A stretch of DNA of 64,000 nt. It comes from Candidatus Pseudomonas phytovorans (GTDB lineage: Bacteria; Pseudomonadota; Gammaproteobacteria; Pseudomonadales; Pseudomonadaceae). Position 1 is the first letter of the stretch. Each line of letters opens with the position of its first letter. Of the stretch, positions 45,841 to 54,793 are shown piece by piece. Both the position numbers and the translations under genes were made by a program. The notes below the pieces were generated by a model. It was not told the DNA's origin. It searched no databases and saw only the letters and a list, made by a program, of their open reading frames with translations. The DNA lies in NCBI GenBank assembly GCA_029202525.1, contig CP119325.1:5306001-5370000 (forward strand), read 5' to 3'.

Positions 45841-47139
45841 ATGCTTCGATCTTTGCGCCTCGCTGCCCTGCTCGGTAGCCTGCTTATGGCGGTGGCCGCT
45901 TCAGCGCGGGATATCGACGCTGCCAGCTACGGCTACCCCTTGACCAACCCGTTCGAGGCAACCATCGCGACCACGCCGCCGGACCAGCGCCCGACCCTGC
46001 CCAGCGACGACGAAATCACCCAGTCGGACTACAGCCTCAACTTGCGCCCGGAGCGCGAGTTCACCCTGCCCGACAACTTCTGGGCGGTTAAAAAACTCAA
46101 GTACCGCCTGGCCCGCCAAGACCACGAAGCGCCGCTGATCTTCATCATCGCGGGCACCGGCGCACCGTACACCAGCAGCATCAACGAATACCTGAAGAAG
46201 CTGTTCTACCAAGCCGGCTTCCACGTGGTGCAACTGTCGTCGCCTACCAGCTACGACTTCATGAGCGCCGCCTCACGCTTCGCCACCCCCGGCGTCAGCC
46301 AGGAAGACGCCGAAGACATGTACCGGGTGATGCAGGCCGTGCGCGCCCAGCACCCGCGCCTGCCGATCAGCGAGTTCTACCTCACCGGCTACAGCCTGGG
46401 TGCGCTCGACGCCGCCTTTGTCAGCCACCTGGACGAAACCCGCCGCAGCTTCAACTTCAAGCGCGTGCTGCTGCTGAACCCGCCGGTCAACCTGTACACC
46501 TCGATCAACAACCTCGACAAGCTGGTGCAAACCCAGGTCAAGGGCATCGACCGCAGCACCACGTTCTATGAACTGATGCTGACCAAACTGACCCGTTACT
46601 TCCAGGACAAGGGCTACATCGACCTCAACGAAGCACTGCTGTACGACTTCCAGCAGTCGAAGCAGCACCTGTCCAACGAGCAGATGGCCATGCTGATCGG
46701 CACCTCGTTCCGCTTTTCGGCGGCAGACATCGCCTTTACTTCCGACCTGATCAACCGCCGTGGCCTGATCATTCCACCGAAGTTTCCGATCACCGAGAGC
46801 AGCAGCCTCACGCCATTCTTCAAGCGCGCCCTGCAGTGCGACTTCGACTGCTACATGACCGAGCAGGTGATCCCGATGTGGCGCGCCCGCACCGGTGGCA
46901 ACAGCATTTTGCAACTGACCAATCAGGTCAGCCTGTATGCCCTGGCCGACTACCTGCACAGCAGCGACAAGATTGCCGTGATGCACAACGCCGACGACGT
47001 CATCCTCGGCCCTGGCGATATCGGTTTCCTGCGCAAGGTGTTTGGTGAGCGGCTGACCCTTTACCCCCATGGCGGCCATTGCGGCAACCTCAATTACCGC
47101 GTCAACAGCGACGCCATGCTGGAGTTCTTCCGTGGTTAA
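45841..47139 (+). CDS. Exported alpha/beta-hydrolase-like protein coupled to MlaA
   Basis: Protein of 432 residues, ATG 45841 preceded by GGGGGATTAC, with a signal peptide (MLRSLRLAALLGSLLMAVAA). The mature part has an alpha/beta-hydrolase core: PLIFIIAGTGAPYTS, the nucleophile elbow GYSLG (FYLTGYSLGALDAAF), an acid candidate in MHNADDVILGPGD and the histidine in YPHGGHCGN. Homologues are sometimes mislabelled as serine/threonine kinases; no kinase motif is present. Its stop overlaps the GTG start of the MlaA gene by 8 bases, so the two are coupled and may act together on envelope lipids. Confidence 0.82.
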   Translation: MLRSLRLAALLGSLLMAVAASARDIDAASYGYPLTNPFEATIATTPPDQRPTLPSDDEITQSDYSLNLRPEREFTLPDNFWAVKKLKYRLARQDHEAPLIFIIAGTGAPYTSSINEYLKKLFYQAGFHVVQLSSPTSYDFMSAASRFATPGVSQEDAEDMYRVMQAVRAQHPRLPISEFYLTGYSLGALDAAFVSHLDETRRSFNFKRVLLLNPPVNLYTSINNLDKLVQTQVKGIDRSTTFYELMLTKLTRYFQDKGYIDLNEALLYDFQQSKQHLSNEQMAMLIGTSFRFSAADIAFTSDLINRRGLIIPPKFPITESSSLTPFFKRALQCDFDCYMTEQVIPMWRARTGGNSILQLTNQVSLYALADYLHSSDKIAVMHNADDVILGPGDIGFLRKVFGERLTLYPHGGHCGNLNYRVNSDAMLEFFRG

Positions 47140-47956
47140 CAAACTCCTCTTCGCCACCGCCCTGCTTGCTGCCGGCCACACTCTGGCAGCCGAAACCGCC
47201 CCACGGGCCAGCGTGATCGAGGCCGACCCGCAAGTGACTGCCGCACCGCTGGCGCCCGAAACAGACGGCTTTCTCGACCCGCTGCGCGAGCTGAAATTCA
47301 ACCCGGGCCTGGACCAGCGCGAGTTCGAGCGTTCAACCCTGGAAGCGCTGAACGTGTACGACCCGCTGGAGTCGATCAACCGGCGCGTCTATCACTTCAA
47401 CTACCGGTTGGACCAATGGGTGCTGCTGCCGCTGGTCAGCGGTTACCAGTACGTCACTCCGCGCTTTGTGCGCACCGGTGTCAGCAACTTCTTCAACAAC
47501 ATCGGTGATGTGCCGAACCTGTTCAACAGCGTGTTGCAGCTCAAGGCCAAGCGCTCGGCGGAGATCACCGCACGGCTGATGTTCAACACCCTGATTGGTG
47601 TAGGTGGGCTATGGGACCCGGCGACCAGCATGGGCCTGCCGCGTCAGAGCGAAGACTTCGGCCAGACCTTGGGCTTCTATGGCGTTCCGGAGGGGCCGTA
47701 CCTGATGCTGCCGGTGCTGGGGCCATCGAACCTGCGCGACACCACCGGGCTGGTGGTGGACTATGCGGGCGAGCAGGCGATCAACTACCTGAACGTGGCT
47801 GAGGCCAGCACCGACCACCCGGAAATCTTCGCCCTACGTGTGGTGGACAAGCGCTATACCACCAACTTCCGCTACGGCCAGCTGAACTCGCCGTTCGAGT
47901 ACGAGAAGGTGCGCTATGTGTATACCCAGGCGCGCAAGTTGCAGATAGCCGAGTAA
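47132..47956 (+). CDS. mlaA: MlaA/VacJ-family outer-membrane lipid asymmetry protein
   Basis: Protein of 274 residues of the MlaA family, which removes phospholipids from the outer leaflet and hands them to MlaC. GTG 47132 is the only start that gives a signal peptide (VVNKLLFATALLAAGHTLAAE). Core: YDPLESINRRVYHFNYRLDQWVLLP, FVRTGVSNFFNNIGDVPNLFNSVLQ, MFNTLIGVGGLWDPA, the family hallmarks. Unlike enterobacterial MlaA there is no lipobox cysteine at the cleavage site, so it is probably not a lipoprotein. Other mla genes are not in the window. Confidence 0.9.
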   Translation: MVNKLLFATALLAAGHTLAAETAPRASVIEADPQVTAAPLAPETDGFLDPLRELKFNPGLDQREFERSTLEALNVYDPLESINRRVYHFNYRLDQWVLLPLVSGYQYVTPRFVRTGVSNFFNNIGDVPNLFNSVLQLKAKRSAEITARLMFNTLIGVGGLWDPATSMGLPRQSEDFGQTLGFYGVPEGPYLMLPVLGPSNLRDTTGLVVDYAGEQAINYLNVAEASTDHPEIFALRVVDKRYTTNFRYGQLNSPFEYEKVRYVYTQARKLQIAE

Positions 47957-47964
47957 GCAGGCTT

Positions 47965-48058
47965 GGCCTCTTCGCGGGCTTGCCCGCTCCCACAGGTATT
48001 GCACAATTCCTGATGGTTGTGCGGTACCTGTGGGAGCGGGCAAGCCCGCGAAGAGGCC
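47965..48058. repeat. REP inverted pair between mlaA and patatin gene
   Basis: 34-bp arms at 47965-47998 and 48025-48058 (classical GGCCTCTTCGCGGGCTTGCC core) located between convergent genes, near the 3' ends of both. Confidence 0.93.
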
Positions 48059-48071
48059 GGTACAGGCAACA

Positions 48072-49220
48072 TCAGATCCCCAGGAACTGGCACAGCTCGC
48101 GCTTCTTGGCCAGGGCATCGCGCCGCCCCAGTTCGATCAGCTCACTGCAATAGCTGGCCTCGAACAGCAAATAGCTCAGCACCCCCGCCCCACTGGTGCG
48201 CGTCGCCCCCGGCCCACGCAGGAACAGGCGCAACGCCGCCGGCAACTCGCGCCGGTGGCGGGCAGCGATCTCGTCCAACGGCTGGCTGGGAGCCACCACC
48301 AGCACCTCGATCGGCGCCAGCCCCAGGCGCCGGGCATCCAGGTGCGCCGGCAGCAGCCGGCTCAGGTGGTTCAGCCGCTGCAGCAGTTCAATGTCGTCTT
48401 CCAGGCTGTCGATGAACGTGCTGTTGAGCATATGCCCACCGATCTGCGCCAGGCTCGGTTGCTGCCCGCTGAACACGCGCTGGGTGGGCAACGGCGGTGC
48501 CGGCCGCTGCGGGTTGCCGCTGACCCCGACTACCAGCACCCGACTGGCGCCCAGGTGCAAGGCCGGGCTGATCGGCGCCGACTGGCGCACCGCGCCGTCA
48601 CCGTAAAATTCGTCGCCCAACTGCACCGGGGCAAACAGCAGCGGAATGGCCGCGCTGGCCAGCAGGTGGTCGATGGTCAACGGCGTGGGCACGCCGATGC
48701 GGCGGTGGCGCAACCAGGCGTCGATAGTGCCGCGCCCCTGGTAGAAGGTGACCGCCTGGCCGGACTCGTAGCCGAAGGCGGTGACTGCCACTGCGCGCAA
48801 CTGCTCGGCAGCGATGGAATGGCCGATGCCATCCAGGTTCAGGTGTGCCTGCAGCAGGCTGCGCAACGGGCTGCTGTCCAGCAGCGCCACCGGCGCCTGG
48901 CCGCCCAGCCCGAGCAGGCTGTGGCCGACGAAGCGGCTGGCCTGGCGGATGACGCCGGGCCAGTCACTGCGCATGACCAGGTGGCTGCGAAAATTCTGCC
49001 AGAAGGCGGTAAGCCGCTGCACGGCATCATTGAAGTGGGTGGCGCCGCTGGCCAGGGTTACGGCGTTGATGGCGCCTGCAGAGGTGCCGACAATGACCGG
49101 GAACGGATTGTGTGCGCCGGCGGGCAGCAGCTCGGCGATGCCGGCCAGCACGCCGACCTGATAGGCGGCGCGGGCGCCGCCGCCAGAAAGGATAAGACCG
49201 GTTACCGGGGATGGGGCCAT
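48072..49220 (-). CDS. Patatin-like phospholipase
   Basis: Cytoplasmic or membrane-associated serine lipase of 382 residues. The patatin domain has the oxyanion loop LSGGGARAAYQVG (11-23), the nucleophile S47 in VGTSAGAIN and the catalytic aspartate in FYGDGAVRQ (about 209). The Ser-Asp dyad is therefore complete. The C-terminal 100 residues (about 280-382) are helical and specific to this bacterial subgroup. Substrate unknown, phospholipid likely. Monocistronic; the lipid-related neighbours (mlaA, acyltransferase) suggest an envelope role. Confidence 0.92.
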   Translation of the reverse strand: MAPSPVTGLILSGGGARAAYQVGVLAGIAELLPAGAHNPFPVIVGTSAGAINAVTLASGATHFNDAVQRLTAFWQNFRSHLVMRSDWPGVIRQASRFVGHSLLGLGGQAPVALLDSSPLRSLLQAHLNLDGIGHSIAAEQLRAVAVTAFGYESGQAVTFYQGRGTIDAWLRHRRIGVPTPLTIDHLLASAAIPLLFAPVQLGDEFYGDGAVRQSAPISPALHLGASRVLVVGVSGNPQRPAPPLPTQRVFSGQQPSLAQIGGHMLNSTFIDSLEDDIELLQRLNHLSRLLPAHLDARRLGLAPIEVLVVAPSQPLDEIAARHRRELPAALRLFLRGPGATRTSGAGVLSYLLFEASYCSELIELGRRDALAKKRELCQFLGI

Positions 49221-49252
49221 CGCTTCCTTCCTGGATTCACTTTGTCAGTACC

Positions 49253-49347
49253 GGCCTCTTCGCGGGGCAAGCCCGCTCCCACAGGCATCTCGGCACCTCA
49301 GGCAGTGTAGAAAACCTGTGGGAGCGGGCTTGCCCCGCGAAGAGGCC
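49253..49347. repeat. REP inverted pair between acyltransferase and patatin genes
   Basis: 33-bp perfect arms at 49253-49285 and 49315-49347 (GGCCTCTTCGCGGGGCAAGC core). Confidence 0.93.
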
Positions 49348-49366
49348 CGCACTCACAGCACAAGAT

Positions 49367-50302
49367 TCAGCGCTTTTTCTTGTCGTACAGCCGCGGCGCA
49401 CCCTCGGGCCGCGACTTGAACCGGCGGTGCGCCCACAGGTACTGCTCGGGGCACTCGCGCAACACACTTTCAACCCACTGGTTGATGCGCAGGCAGTCGG
49501 CCTCTTCGCTTTCACCGGGGAAGTCCGCCAGCGGCGGGTGGATGACCAGACGATAGCCGCTGCCGTCCTCCAGGCGCTTCTGGGTGAACGGAATAACCTG
49601 CGCCTTGCCCAGCCGGGCGAACTTGGTAGTGGCAGTTACCGTCGCAGCCGGGATGCCGAACAGCGGCACGAAAATGCTCTGCTTGGCGCCGTAATCCTGG
49701 TCCGGTGCGTACCAGATCGCCCGGCCCGAACGCAGCAGCTTGAGCATGCCGCGCACGTCCTCGCGCTCCACCGCCAGCGAGTCGAGGTTATGCCGCTCGC
49801 GGCCGCTGCGCTGGATGAAGTCGAACAGCGCATTGCCATGCTCGCGGTACATGCCGTCGATGGTGTGCTGCTGGCCCAGCAGGGCGGCGCCGATTTCCAG
49901 GGTAGTGAAGTGCACGGCCATGAGAATGGCGCCCTTCCCCGCCTGCTGGGCGGCCTGCAGGTGCTCCAGCCCCTCGATATGGGCCAGGCGCGCCAGCCTG
50001 GCCTTGGGCCACCACCAGCTCATGGCCATTTCGAAGAAGGCGATACCGGTGGAGGCAAAGTTGGCCTTGAGCAAACGCCGCCGTTCGTCGACCGACAGCT
50101 CCGGGAAGCACAGTTCAAGGTTGCGTGCGGCAATGCGCCGACGTTCGCCGGCAAAGCAATACATCACGGCGCCCAACGCAGCACCGGCTTTCAACAGAAC
50201 CCGGTACGGCAACTGGACCACCAGCCACAGCAGGCCCAGGCCCAGCCACAGGCCCCAGAACTTTGGGTGAAGGAAATAGGGACGAAAACGCGGGCGTTCC
50301 AT
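49367..50302 (-). CDS. Lipid A acyltransferase, LpxL/HtrB family
   Basis: Inner-membrane acyltransferase of 311 residues that adds a secondary acyl chain (laurate type) to Kdo-lipid A or a lipid A precursor. One N-terminal membrane helix (FWGLWLGLGLLWLVVQLPYRVLL), then the catalytic HX4E motif at H131-E136 (AVHFTTLEIG) and the family stretches IAARNLELCFPELS, WYAPDQDYGAKQSIFVPLFG and YLWAHRRFKSRPEG. Divergent from minC with a spacer of 111 bases. I leave the symbol open because pseudomonads have more than one LpxL-like enzyme. Confidence 0.92.
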   Translation of the reverse strand: MERPRFRPYFLHPKFWGLWLGLGLLWLVVQLPYRVLLKAGAALGAVMYCFAGERRRIAARNLELCFPELSVDERRRLLKANFASTGIAFFEMAMSWWWPKARLARLAHIEGLEHLQAAQQAGKGAILMAVHFTTLEIGAALLGQQHTIDGMYREHGNALFDFIQRSGRERHNLDSLAVEREDVRGMLKLLRSGRAIWYAPDQDYGAKQSIFVPLFGIPAATVTATTKFARLGKAQVIPFTQKRLEDGSGYRLVIHPPLADFPGESEEADCLRINQWVESVLRECPEQYLWAHRRFKSRPEGAPRLYDKKKR

Positions 50303-50413
50303 TGAAGCTTCCGGAAAGACAAAGGCTGCGCATTCTACAACGGATCAGCGTATGTTGCGGGCAACCGGTGTTCTCGTTATAACTCAGGGCACTTTTTTCG
50401 CAACAAGCCGTCT

Positions 50414-51172
50414 ATGCAGACCATGAGCCCAAACCACACACCCGATACCGCCTCTGTGTTCCAGCTCAAGGGCAGCATGCTTGCCATTACAGTGCTGGAA
50501 CTGGCGCGCAATGACCTTGAAGCCCTCGACCGCCAACTGGCGGCCAAAGTTGCCCAGGCACCGAACTTCTTCAGCAACACGCCCCTGGTGCTGGCACTGG
50601 ACAAGCTGCCGGCTGGCGAAGGCGCAATCGACCTGCCCGGCTTGATGCGTATCTGCCGCCACCATGGCCTGCGCACCCTGGCCATCCGCGCCAACCGCAT
50701 CGAGGATATCGCCGCCGCCATCGCCATCGACCTGCCGGTGCTGCCGCCGTCCGGCGCCCGCGAACGGCCGCTGGAGCCCGAGCCTGAGGTGAAGAAGCCC
50801 GAACCCGCCCCGGCCCCACCGCCAGCCCCCGAGCCAGAGGTGCGCCCGACACGCATCATCACCAACACAGTGCGCGGCGGCCAACAGATCTATGCTCAGG
50901 GCGGTGACTTGATCGTGACTGCCTCGGTCAGCCCGGGTGCGGAACTTCTCGCCGATGGCAACATCCATGTGTACGGCGCCATGCGCGGCCGGGCCCTGGC
51001 CGGCATCAAAGGCAATACCAAGGCGCGTATCTTCTGCCAGCAAATGACTGCCGAAATGGTCTCTATTGCCGGCCAGTACAAGGTTTGCGAAGACCTGCGC
51101 CGCGACCCCCTTTGGGGCACCTGCGTGCAAGTCAGCCTGTCTGGCGATGTGTTGAACATCACCCGTCTTTGA
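50414..51172 (+). CDS. minC: Septum site-determining protein MinC
   Basis: Inhibitor of FtsZ ring assembly away from midcell, activated by MinD. The 252 residues have an N-terminal FtsZ-interacting domain (about 12-115), a proline/glutamate-rich linker (about 120-150), and the C-terminal beta-helix (about 155-252) with NTVRGGQQIYAQGGDLIVTASVSPGAELLADGNIHVYG and AGIKGNTKARIFCQQMTAEMVSIAGQYK, trimmed. Start: a downstream ATG (MSPNHTP) is a possible alternative. First gene of minCDE, 101 bases before minD. Confidence 0.96.
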   Translation: MQTMSPNHTPDTASVFQLKGSMLAITVLELARNDLEALDRQLAAKVAQAPNFFSNTPLVLALDKLPAGEGAIDLPGLMRICRHHGLRTLAIRANRIEDIAAAIAIDLPVLPPSGARERPLEPEPEVKKPEPAPAPPPAPEPEVRPTRIITNTVRGGQQIYAQGGDLIVTASVSPGAELLADGNIHVYGAMRGRALAGIKGNTKARIFCQQMTAEMVSIAGQYKVCEDLRRDPLWGTCVQVSLSGDVLNITRL

Positions 51173-51273
51173 CGGATACTTGCAAGCATTTTTAGAGCAA
51201 CTTTTTTACCGTTGCCGTTTTTTTTGCATTTTTGCAGGGACTAGCGTCCCGATTATTTTAGGGGTGAAACACC

Positions 51274-52086
51274 TTGTCCAAGATTCTCGTGGTTACTTCC
51301 GGCAAGGGGGGTGTGGGCAAGACCACCACCAGCGCCGCCATTGGTACCGGCCTTGCACTGCGCGGCCACAAGACCGTCATCGTCGACTTCGACGTGGGCC
51401 TGCGTAACCTCGACCTGATCATGGGCTGCGAACGCCGCGTGGTGTACGACTTCGTCAACGTGGTCAACGGCGAAGCCAACCTGCAGCAGGCCCTGATCAA
51501 GGACAAGCGCCTCGAAAACCTGTTCGTGCTGGCCGCCAGCCAGACCCGGGACAAGGACGCGCTGACCAAGGAAGGCGTCGAGAAGGTGCTGATGGAGCTG
51601 AAGGAGCAGTTCGATTTTGTGGTCTGCGACTCGCCTGCCGGTATCGAAAAAGGTGCTCACCTGGCGATGTACTTCGCTGACGAGGCCATCGTCGTGACCA
51701 ACCCGGAAGTCTCGTCGGTGCGTGACTCTGACCGCATGATCGGCCTTCTGTCCAGCAAGTCGCGCCGCGCAGAGCAAGGCGATGATCCGATCAAGGAACA
51801 CCTGCTGATTACCCGTTACCACCCGGAGCGCGTCGAAAAAGGCGAAATGCTTGGCGTTGAAGACGTCAAGGAAATCCTCTCGGTCGAACTGGTGGGTGTC
51901 ATCCCGGAATCCCAGGCAGTACTCAAAGCCTCTAACCAAGGCATCCCGGTCATCCTCGACGACCAGAGCGATGCTGGCCAGGCTTACAGCGATACCGTCG
52001 ACCGCCTGCTGGGCAAAGACAAGCCCCTGCGGTTCATCGAAGTGCCGAAGCAAGGATTCTTCGCGCGACTGTTTGGAGGCAAGTAA
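51274..52086 (+). CDS. minD: Septum site-determining ATPase MinD
   Basis: Deviant Walker A ATPase that recruits MinC to the membrane and oscillates with MinE. 270 residues: GKGGVGKTTTSAAIG at about 10-24, switch motif VDFDVGLRNLDL, Walker B-like VVCDSPAGIEKGAH, and a C-terminal amphipathic membrane-targeting helix (FFARLFGGK). The start is TTG 51274 (SKILVVTSGKGG follows), backed by AGGGGTG at about 51258; no ATG or GTG fits the family start. A T-rich 50-base stretch precedes it. minE follows after 3 bases. Confidence 0.97.
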   Translation: MSKILVVTSGKGGVGKTTTSAAIGTGLALRGHKTVIVDFDVGLRNLDLIMGCERRVVYDFVNVVNGEANLQQALIKDKRLENLFVLAASQTRDKDALTKEGVEKVLMELKEQFDFVVCDSPAGIEKGAHLAMYFADEAIVVTNPEVSSVRDSDRMIGLLSSKSRRAEQGDDPIKEHLLITRYHPERVEKGEMLGVEDVKEILSVELVGVIPESQAVLKASNQGIPVILDDQSDAGQAYSDTVDRLLGKDKPLRFIEVPKQGFFARLFGGK

Positions 52087-52089
52087 ACC

Positions 52090-52344
52090 ATGAACCTTTT
52101 TGACTTCTTTCGTGGCAGACAGAAACAGACCAGCGCGTCGGTAGCGAAAGAGCGTCTACAGATCATCGTGGCGCATGAGCGCGGCCAACGCAGCGAACCG
52201 GATTACTTGCCGGCGCTGCAGAAAGAACTGCTGGAAGTGATCCGCAAGTATGTGAACATCGGCAACGATGACGTGCATATCGAGCTGGAAAACCAGGGCA
52301 GCTGCTCGATTCTGGAGCTGAACATTACCCTGCCGGATCGCTGA
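52090..52344 (+). CDS. minE: Cell division topological specificity factor MinE
   Basis: Stimulates MinD ATPase and limits MinCD to the poles. 84 residues: N-terminal membrane-targeting/anti-MinCD region (MNLFDFFRGRQKQTSASVAKERLQII, trimmed) and the C-terminal dimerisation domain (DYLPALQKELLEVIRKYVNI, EN-QGSCSILELNITLPDR). Three bases after minD, so fully coupled. A REP pair ends the operon. Confidence 0.97.
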   Translation: MNLFDFFRGRQKQTSASVAKERLQIIVAHERGQRSEPDYLPALQKELLEVIRKYVNIGNDDVHIELENQGSCSILELNITLPDR

Positions 52345-52366
52345 TACCGCGACCTGTCTGGATCAT

Positions 52367-52467
52367 TGGGGCTGCGTTGCAGCCCATCGCCGGCAAGCCA
52401 GCTCCCACAGGGTCCGCGCTTTACCTGTGGGAGCTGGCTTGCCGGCGATGGGTCGCGACGCGGCCCC
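52367..52467. repeat. REP inverted pair (two-layer form) between minE and rluA
   Basis: 29-bp perfect arms at 52383-52411 and 52424-52452 with an unusually short 12-bp spacer; outer layer GGGGCTGCGTTGCAGCCC on the left and GGGTCGCGACGCGGCCCC on the right. Confidence 0.93.
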
Positions 52468-52500
52468 AATGGTTTTCCCCGCTATCACAGAGATACTGCA

Positions 52501-53136
52501 ATGCCGCTGTCGAATGTCCAGATCCTCTTCGAAGACGCCGCCATCCTGGTGATCAACAAACCGACCCTGCTGCTGTCGGTACCCGGCCGCGCCGAGGACA
52601 ACAAGGACTGCCTGATCACCCGCCTGCAGGAAAACGGCTACCCCGACGCACTGATCGTGCACCGCCTGGACTGGGAAACCTCGGGCATCATCCTGCTGGC
52701 CCGCGATGCCGACAGCCACCGCGAGCTGTCACGCCAGTTCCACGACCGCGAGACCGAAAAGGCCTACACCGCACTGTGCTGGGGCCAGCCGGCGCTGGAC
52801 AGCGGCAGCATCGACCTGCCGCTGCGCTACGACCCGCCAACCAAACCACGGCACGTGGTGGACCACGAGCAGGGCAAGCATGCCCTGACCTTCTGGCGCA
52901 TCATCGAGCGCTGCGGTGATTACTGCCGGGTAGAGCTGACGCCGATTACCGGGCGCTCGCACCAGCTGCGGGTGCATATGTTGTCGATCGGTCACCCTCT
53001 GCTCGGGGATCGGCTGTATGCCAACCCTGAAGCGTTGGCGGCCCATGAGCGGCTTTGCCTGCATGCTGCGATGCTGAGCTTCACCCACCCGGTGTCCGGC
53101 GAGCGGTTGAAGTTCGAGTGCCCTGCACCTTTCTGA
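52501..53136 (+). CDS. rluA: RluA-family pseudouridine synthase
   Basis: Converts uridines to pseudouridine in 23S rRNA (and tRNA, as E. coli RluA). ATG 52501 gives 211 residues, close to RluA's length. Signature with catalytic aspartate: HRLDWETSGIILLARD; other motifs INKPTLLLSVPGRAEDNKD, TPITGRSHQLRVHML and GDRLYANPEA follow RluA closely, including the LLSVPGR loop. No S4 domain, as expected for RluA. Monocistronic between two REP pairs. Confidence 0.87.
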   Translation: MPLSNVQILFEDAAILVINKPTLLLSVPGRAEDNKDCLITRLQENGYPDALIVHRLDWETSGIILLARDADSHRELSRQFHDRETEKAYTALCWGQPALDSGSIDLPLRYDPPTKPRHVVDHEQGKHALTFWRIIERCGDYCRVELTPITGRSHQLRVHMLSIGHPLLGDRLYANPEALAAHERLCLHAAMLSFTHPVSGERLKFECPAPF

Positions 53137-53155
53137 ATTTGCATGGCCTGTACCG

Positions 53156-53247
53156 GCCTCTTCGCGGGCTTGCCCGCTCCCACAGGGATATCACCACATT
53201 CAAAACCTGTGGAGTACCTGTGGGAGCGGGCGAGCCCGCGAAGAGGC
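53156..53247. repeat. REP inverted pair between rluA and apeB
   Basis: 31-bp arms at 53156-53186 and 53217-53247 (GCCTCTTCGCGGGCTTGCCC core; right copy has one change). Confidence 0.93.
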
Positions 53248-53305
53248 AGACACAAATTGTCGACATTCTGCGTTAAACTCGCGCCACTGCTGTCTGGAGT
53301 GAGCT

Positions 53306-54595
53306 ATGCGCGACGCACTGAATACTGGCCTTATCGACTTCCTCAAGGCCTCCCCCACGCCTTTCCACGCCACCGCCAGCCTGGCCCAGCGCCTGGAAGC
53401 TGCCGGCTACCAGCGCCTGGACGAGCGCGACAGCTGGGCCACGGTGCCTGGCGGCCGCTACTACGTCACCCGTAACGATTCGTCGATCATCGCCATCAAA
53501 CTAGGCAAGCAGGCACCGTTACTGAACGGTATCCGCATGGTCGGTGCCCACACCGATAGCCCGTGCCTGCGCGTGAAGCCGCAGCCCGAGCTGCAGCGCC
53601 TGGGCTTTTTGCAACTGGGTGTGGAAGTGTATGGCGGTGCCCTGCTGGCGCCGTGGTTCGACCGCGACCTGTCGCTGGCCGGCCGCGTCACCTACCGCCG
53701 TGACGGCAAGGTTGAAAGCCAGCTGATCGATTTCAAGCTGCCCATCGCGGTCATCCCCAACCTGGCGATCCACCTGAACCGTACCGCCAACGAAGGCTGG
53801 GCGATCAACCCGCAGAACGAACTGCCGCCGATCCTCGCCCAGGTGGCCGGTGACGAGCGCATCGATTTCCGCGCCCTGCTCACCGAGCAACTGGCGCGCG
53901 AGCACGAGCTGATCGCCGATGTGGTGCTGGACTACGAACTGAGTTTCTACGACACCCAGGACGCTGCCTTGATCGGCCTGAACGGCGACTTCATTGCCGG
54001 TGCCCGTCTGGACAATCTGCTGTCGTGCTACGCCGGCCTGCAGGCGCTGCTGGCCGCCGACAGCGACGAGACCTGCGTACTGGTGTGCAACGACCACGAA
54101 GAAGTCGGCAGCAGCTCGGCCTGCGGCGCCGACGGCCCGATGCTGGAGCAGACCCTGCAGCGCCTGCTGCCTGATGGCGACGCCTACGTGCGCACCATCC
54201 AGCGCTCGCTGATGGTGTCGGCCGACAACGCCCACGGCGTGCACCCCAACTACGCCGACAAGCACGACGGCAACCACGGGCCCAAGCTGAACGCCGGGCC
54301 GGTGATCAAGGTGAACAACAACCAGCGCTACGCCACCAACAGCGAAACCGCCGGCTTCTTCCGCCACCTGTGCATGGCCCAAGAGGTGCCGGTGCAAAGC
54401 TTTGTGGTGCGCAGCGACATGGGCTGTGGCTCGACCATCGGGCCGATTGCGGCCAGCCACCTGGGCGTGCGCACGGTGGATATAGGATTGCCGACCTTTG
54501 CCATGCATTCCATTCGTGAACTGTGCGGCAGCCATGACCTGGCGCATCTGGTGAAGGTGTTGACCGCCTTCTACCGTAGCCGCGAGTTGCCTTGA
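53306..54595 (+). CDS. apeB: M18-family aminopeptidase
   Basis: Cytoplasmic zinc aminopeptidase of 429 residues, acting on N-terminal acidic or neutral residues. Metal-site motifs of M18: VGAHTDSPCLRVKP, GARLDNLLSCYAGL, NDHEEVGSSSACGADGPM (trimmed), SADNAHGVHPNYADKHD and a C-terminal histidine in TFAMHSIRELCGSHD. The length and the AHTDSP start pattern match PepC/ApeB. ATG 53306 after a GGAGTGAGCT stretch. Monocistronic, flanked by REP pairs. Confidence 0.94.
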   Translation: MRDALNTGLIDFLKASPTPFHATASLAQRLEAAGYQRLDERDSWATVPGGRYYVTRNDSSIIAIKLGKQAPLLNGIRMVGAHTDSPCLRVKPQPELQRLGFLQLGVEVYGGALLAPWFDRDLSLAGRVTYRRDGKVESQLIDFKLPIAVIPNLAIHLNRTANEGWAINPQNELPPILAQVAGDERIDFRALLTEQLAREHELIADVVLDYELSFYDTQDAALIGLNGDFIAGARLDNLLSCYAGLQALLAADSDETCVLVCNDHEEVGSSSACGADGPMLEQTLQRLLPDGDAYVRTIQRSLMVSADNAHGVHPNYADKHDGNHGPKLNAGPVIKVNNNQRYATNSETAGFFRHLCMAQEVPVQSFVVRSDMGCGSTIGPIAASHLGVRTVDIGLPTFAMHSIRELCGSHDLAHLVKVLTAFYRSRELP

Positions 54596-54600
54596 TGTAG

Positions 54601-54710
54601 GCAGGCCCGGCCTCTTCGCGGGCTCGCCCGCTCCCACAGGGACCGCACCGCGATCAAACGCTGCGCAGTACCTGTGGGAGCGGGCAAGCCCGCGAAGAGG
54701 CCGGGCCTGC
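54601..54710. repeat. REP inverted pair after apeB
   Basis: Perfect 40-bp arms at 54601-54640 and 54671-54710 (GCAGGCCCGGCCTCTTCGCG.. to ..CCCACAGG) except one centre mismatch (CTCG/CAAG). Confidence 0.94.
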
Positions 54711-54793
54711 TTGCACCTGCTCAAGGTCAATCCCGCTTCGCTTGCCAAGCGCTATGCTTGTTACATGGCCCCACTGCAAAAGGATTGCTGTCC

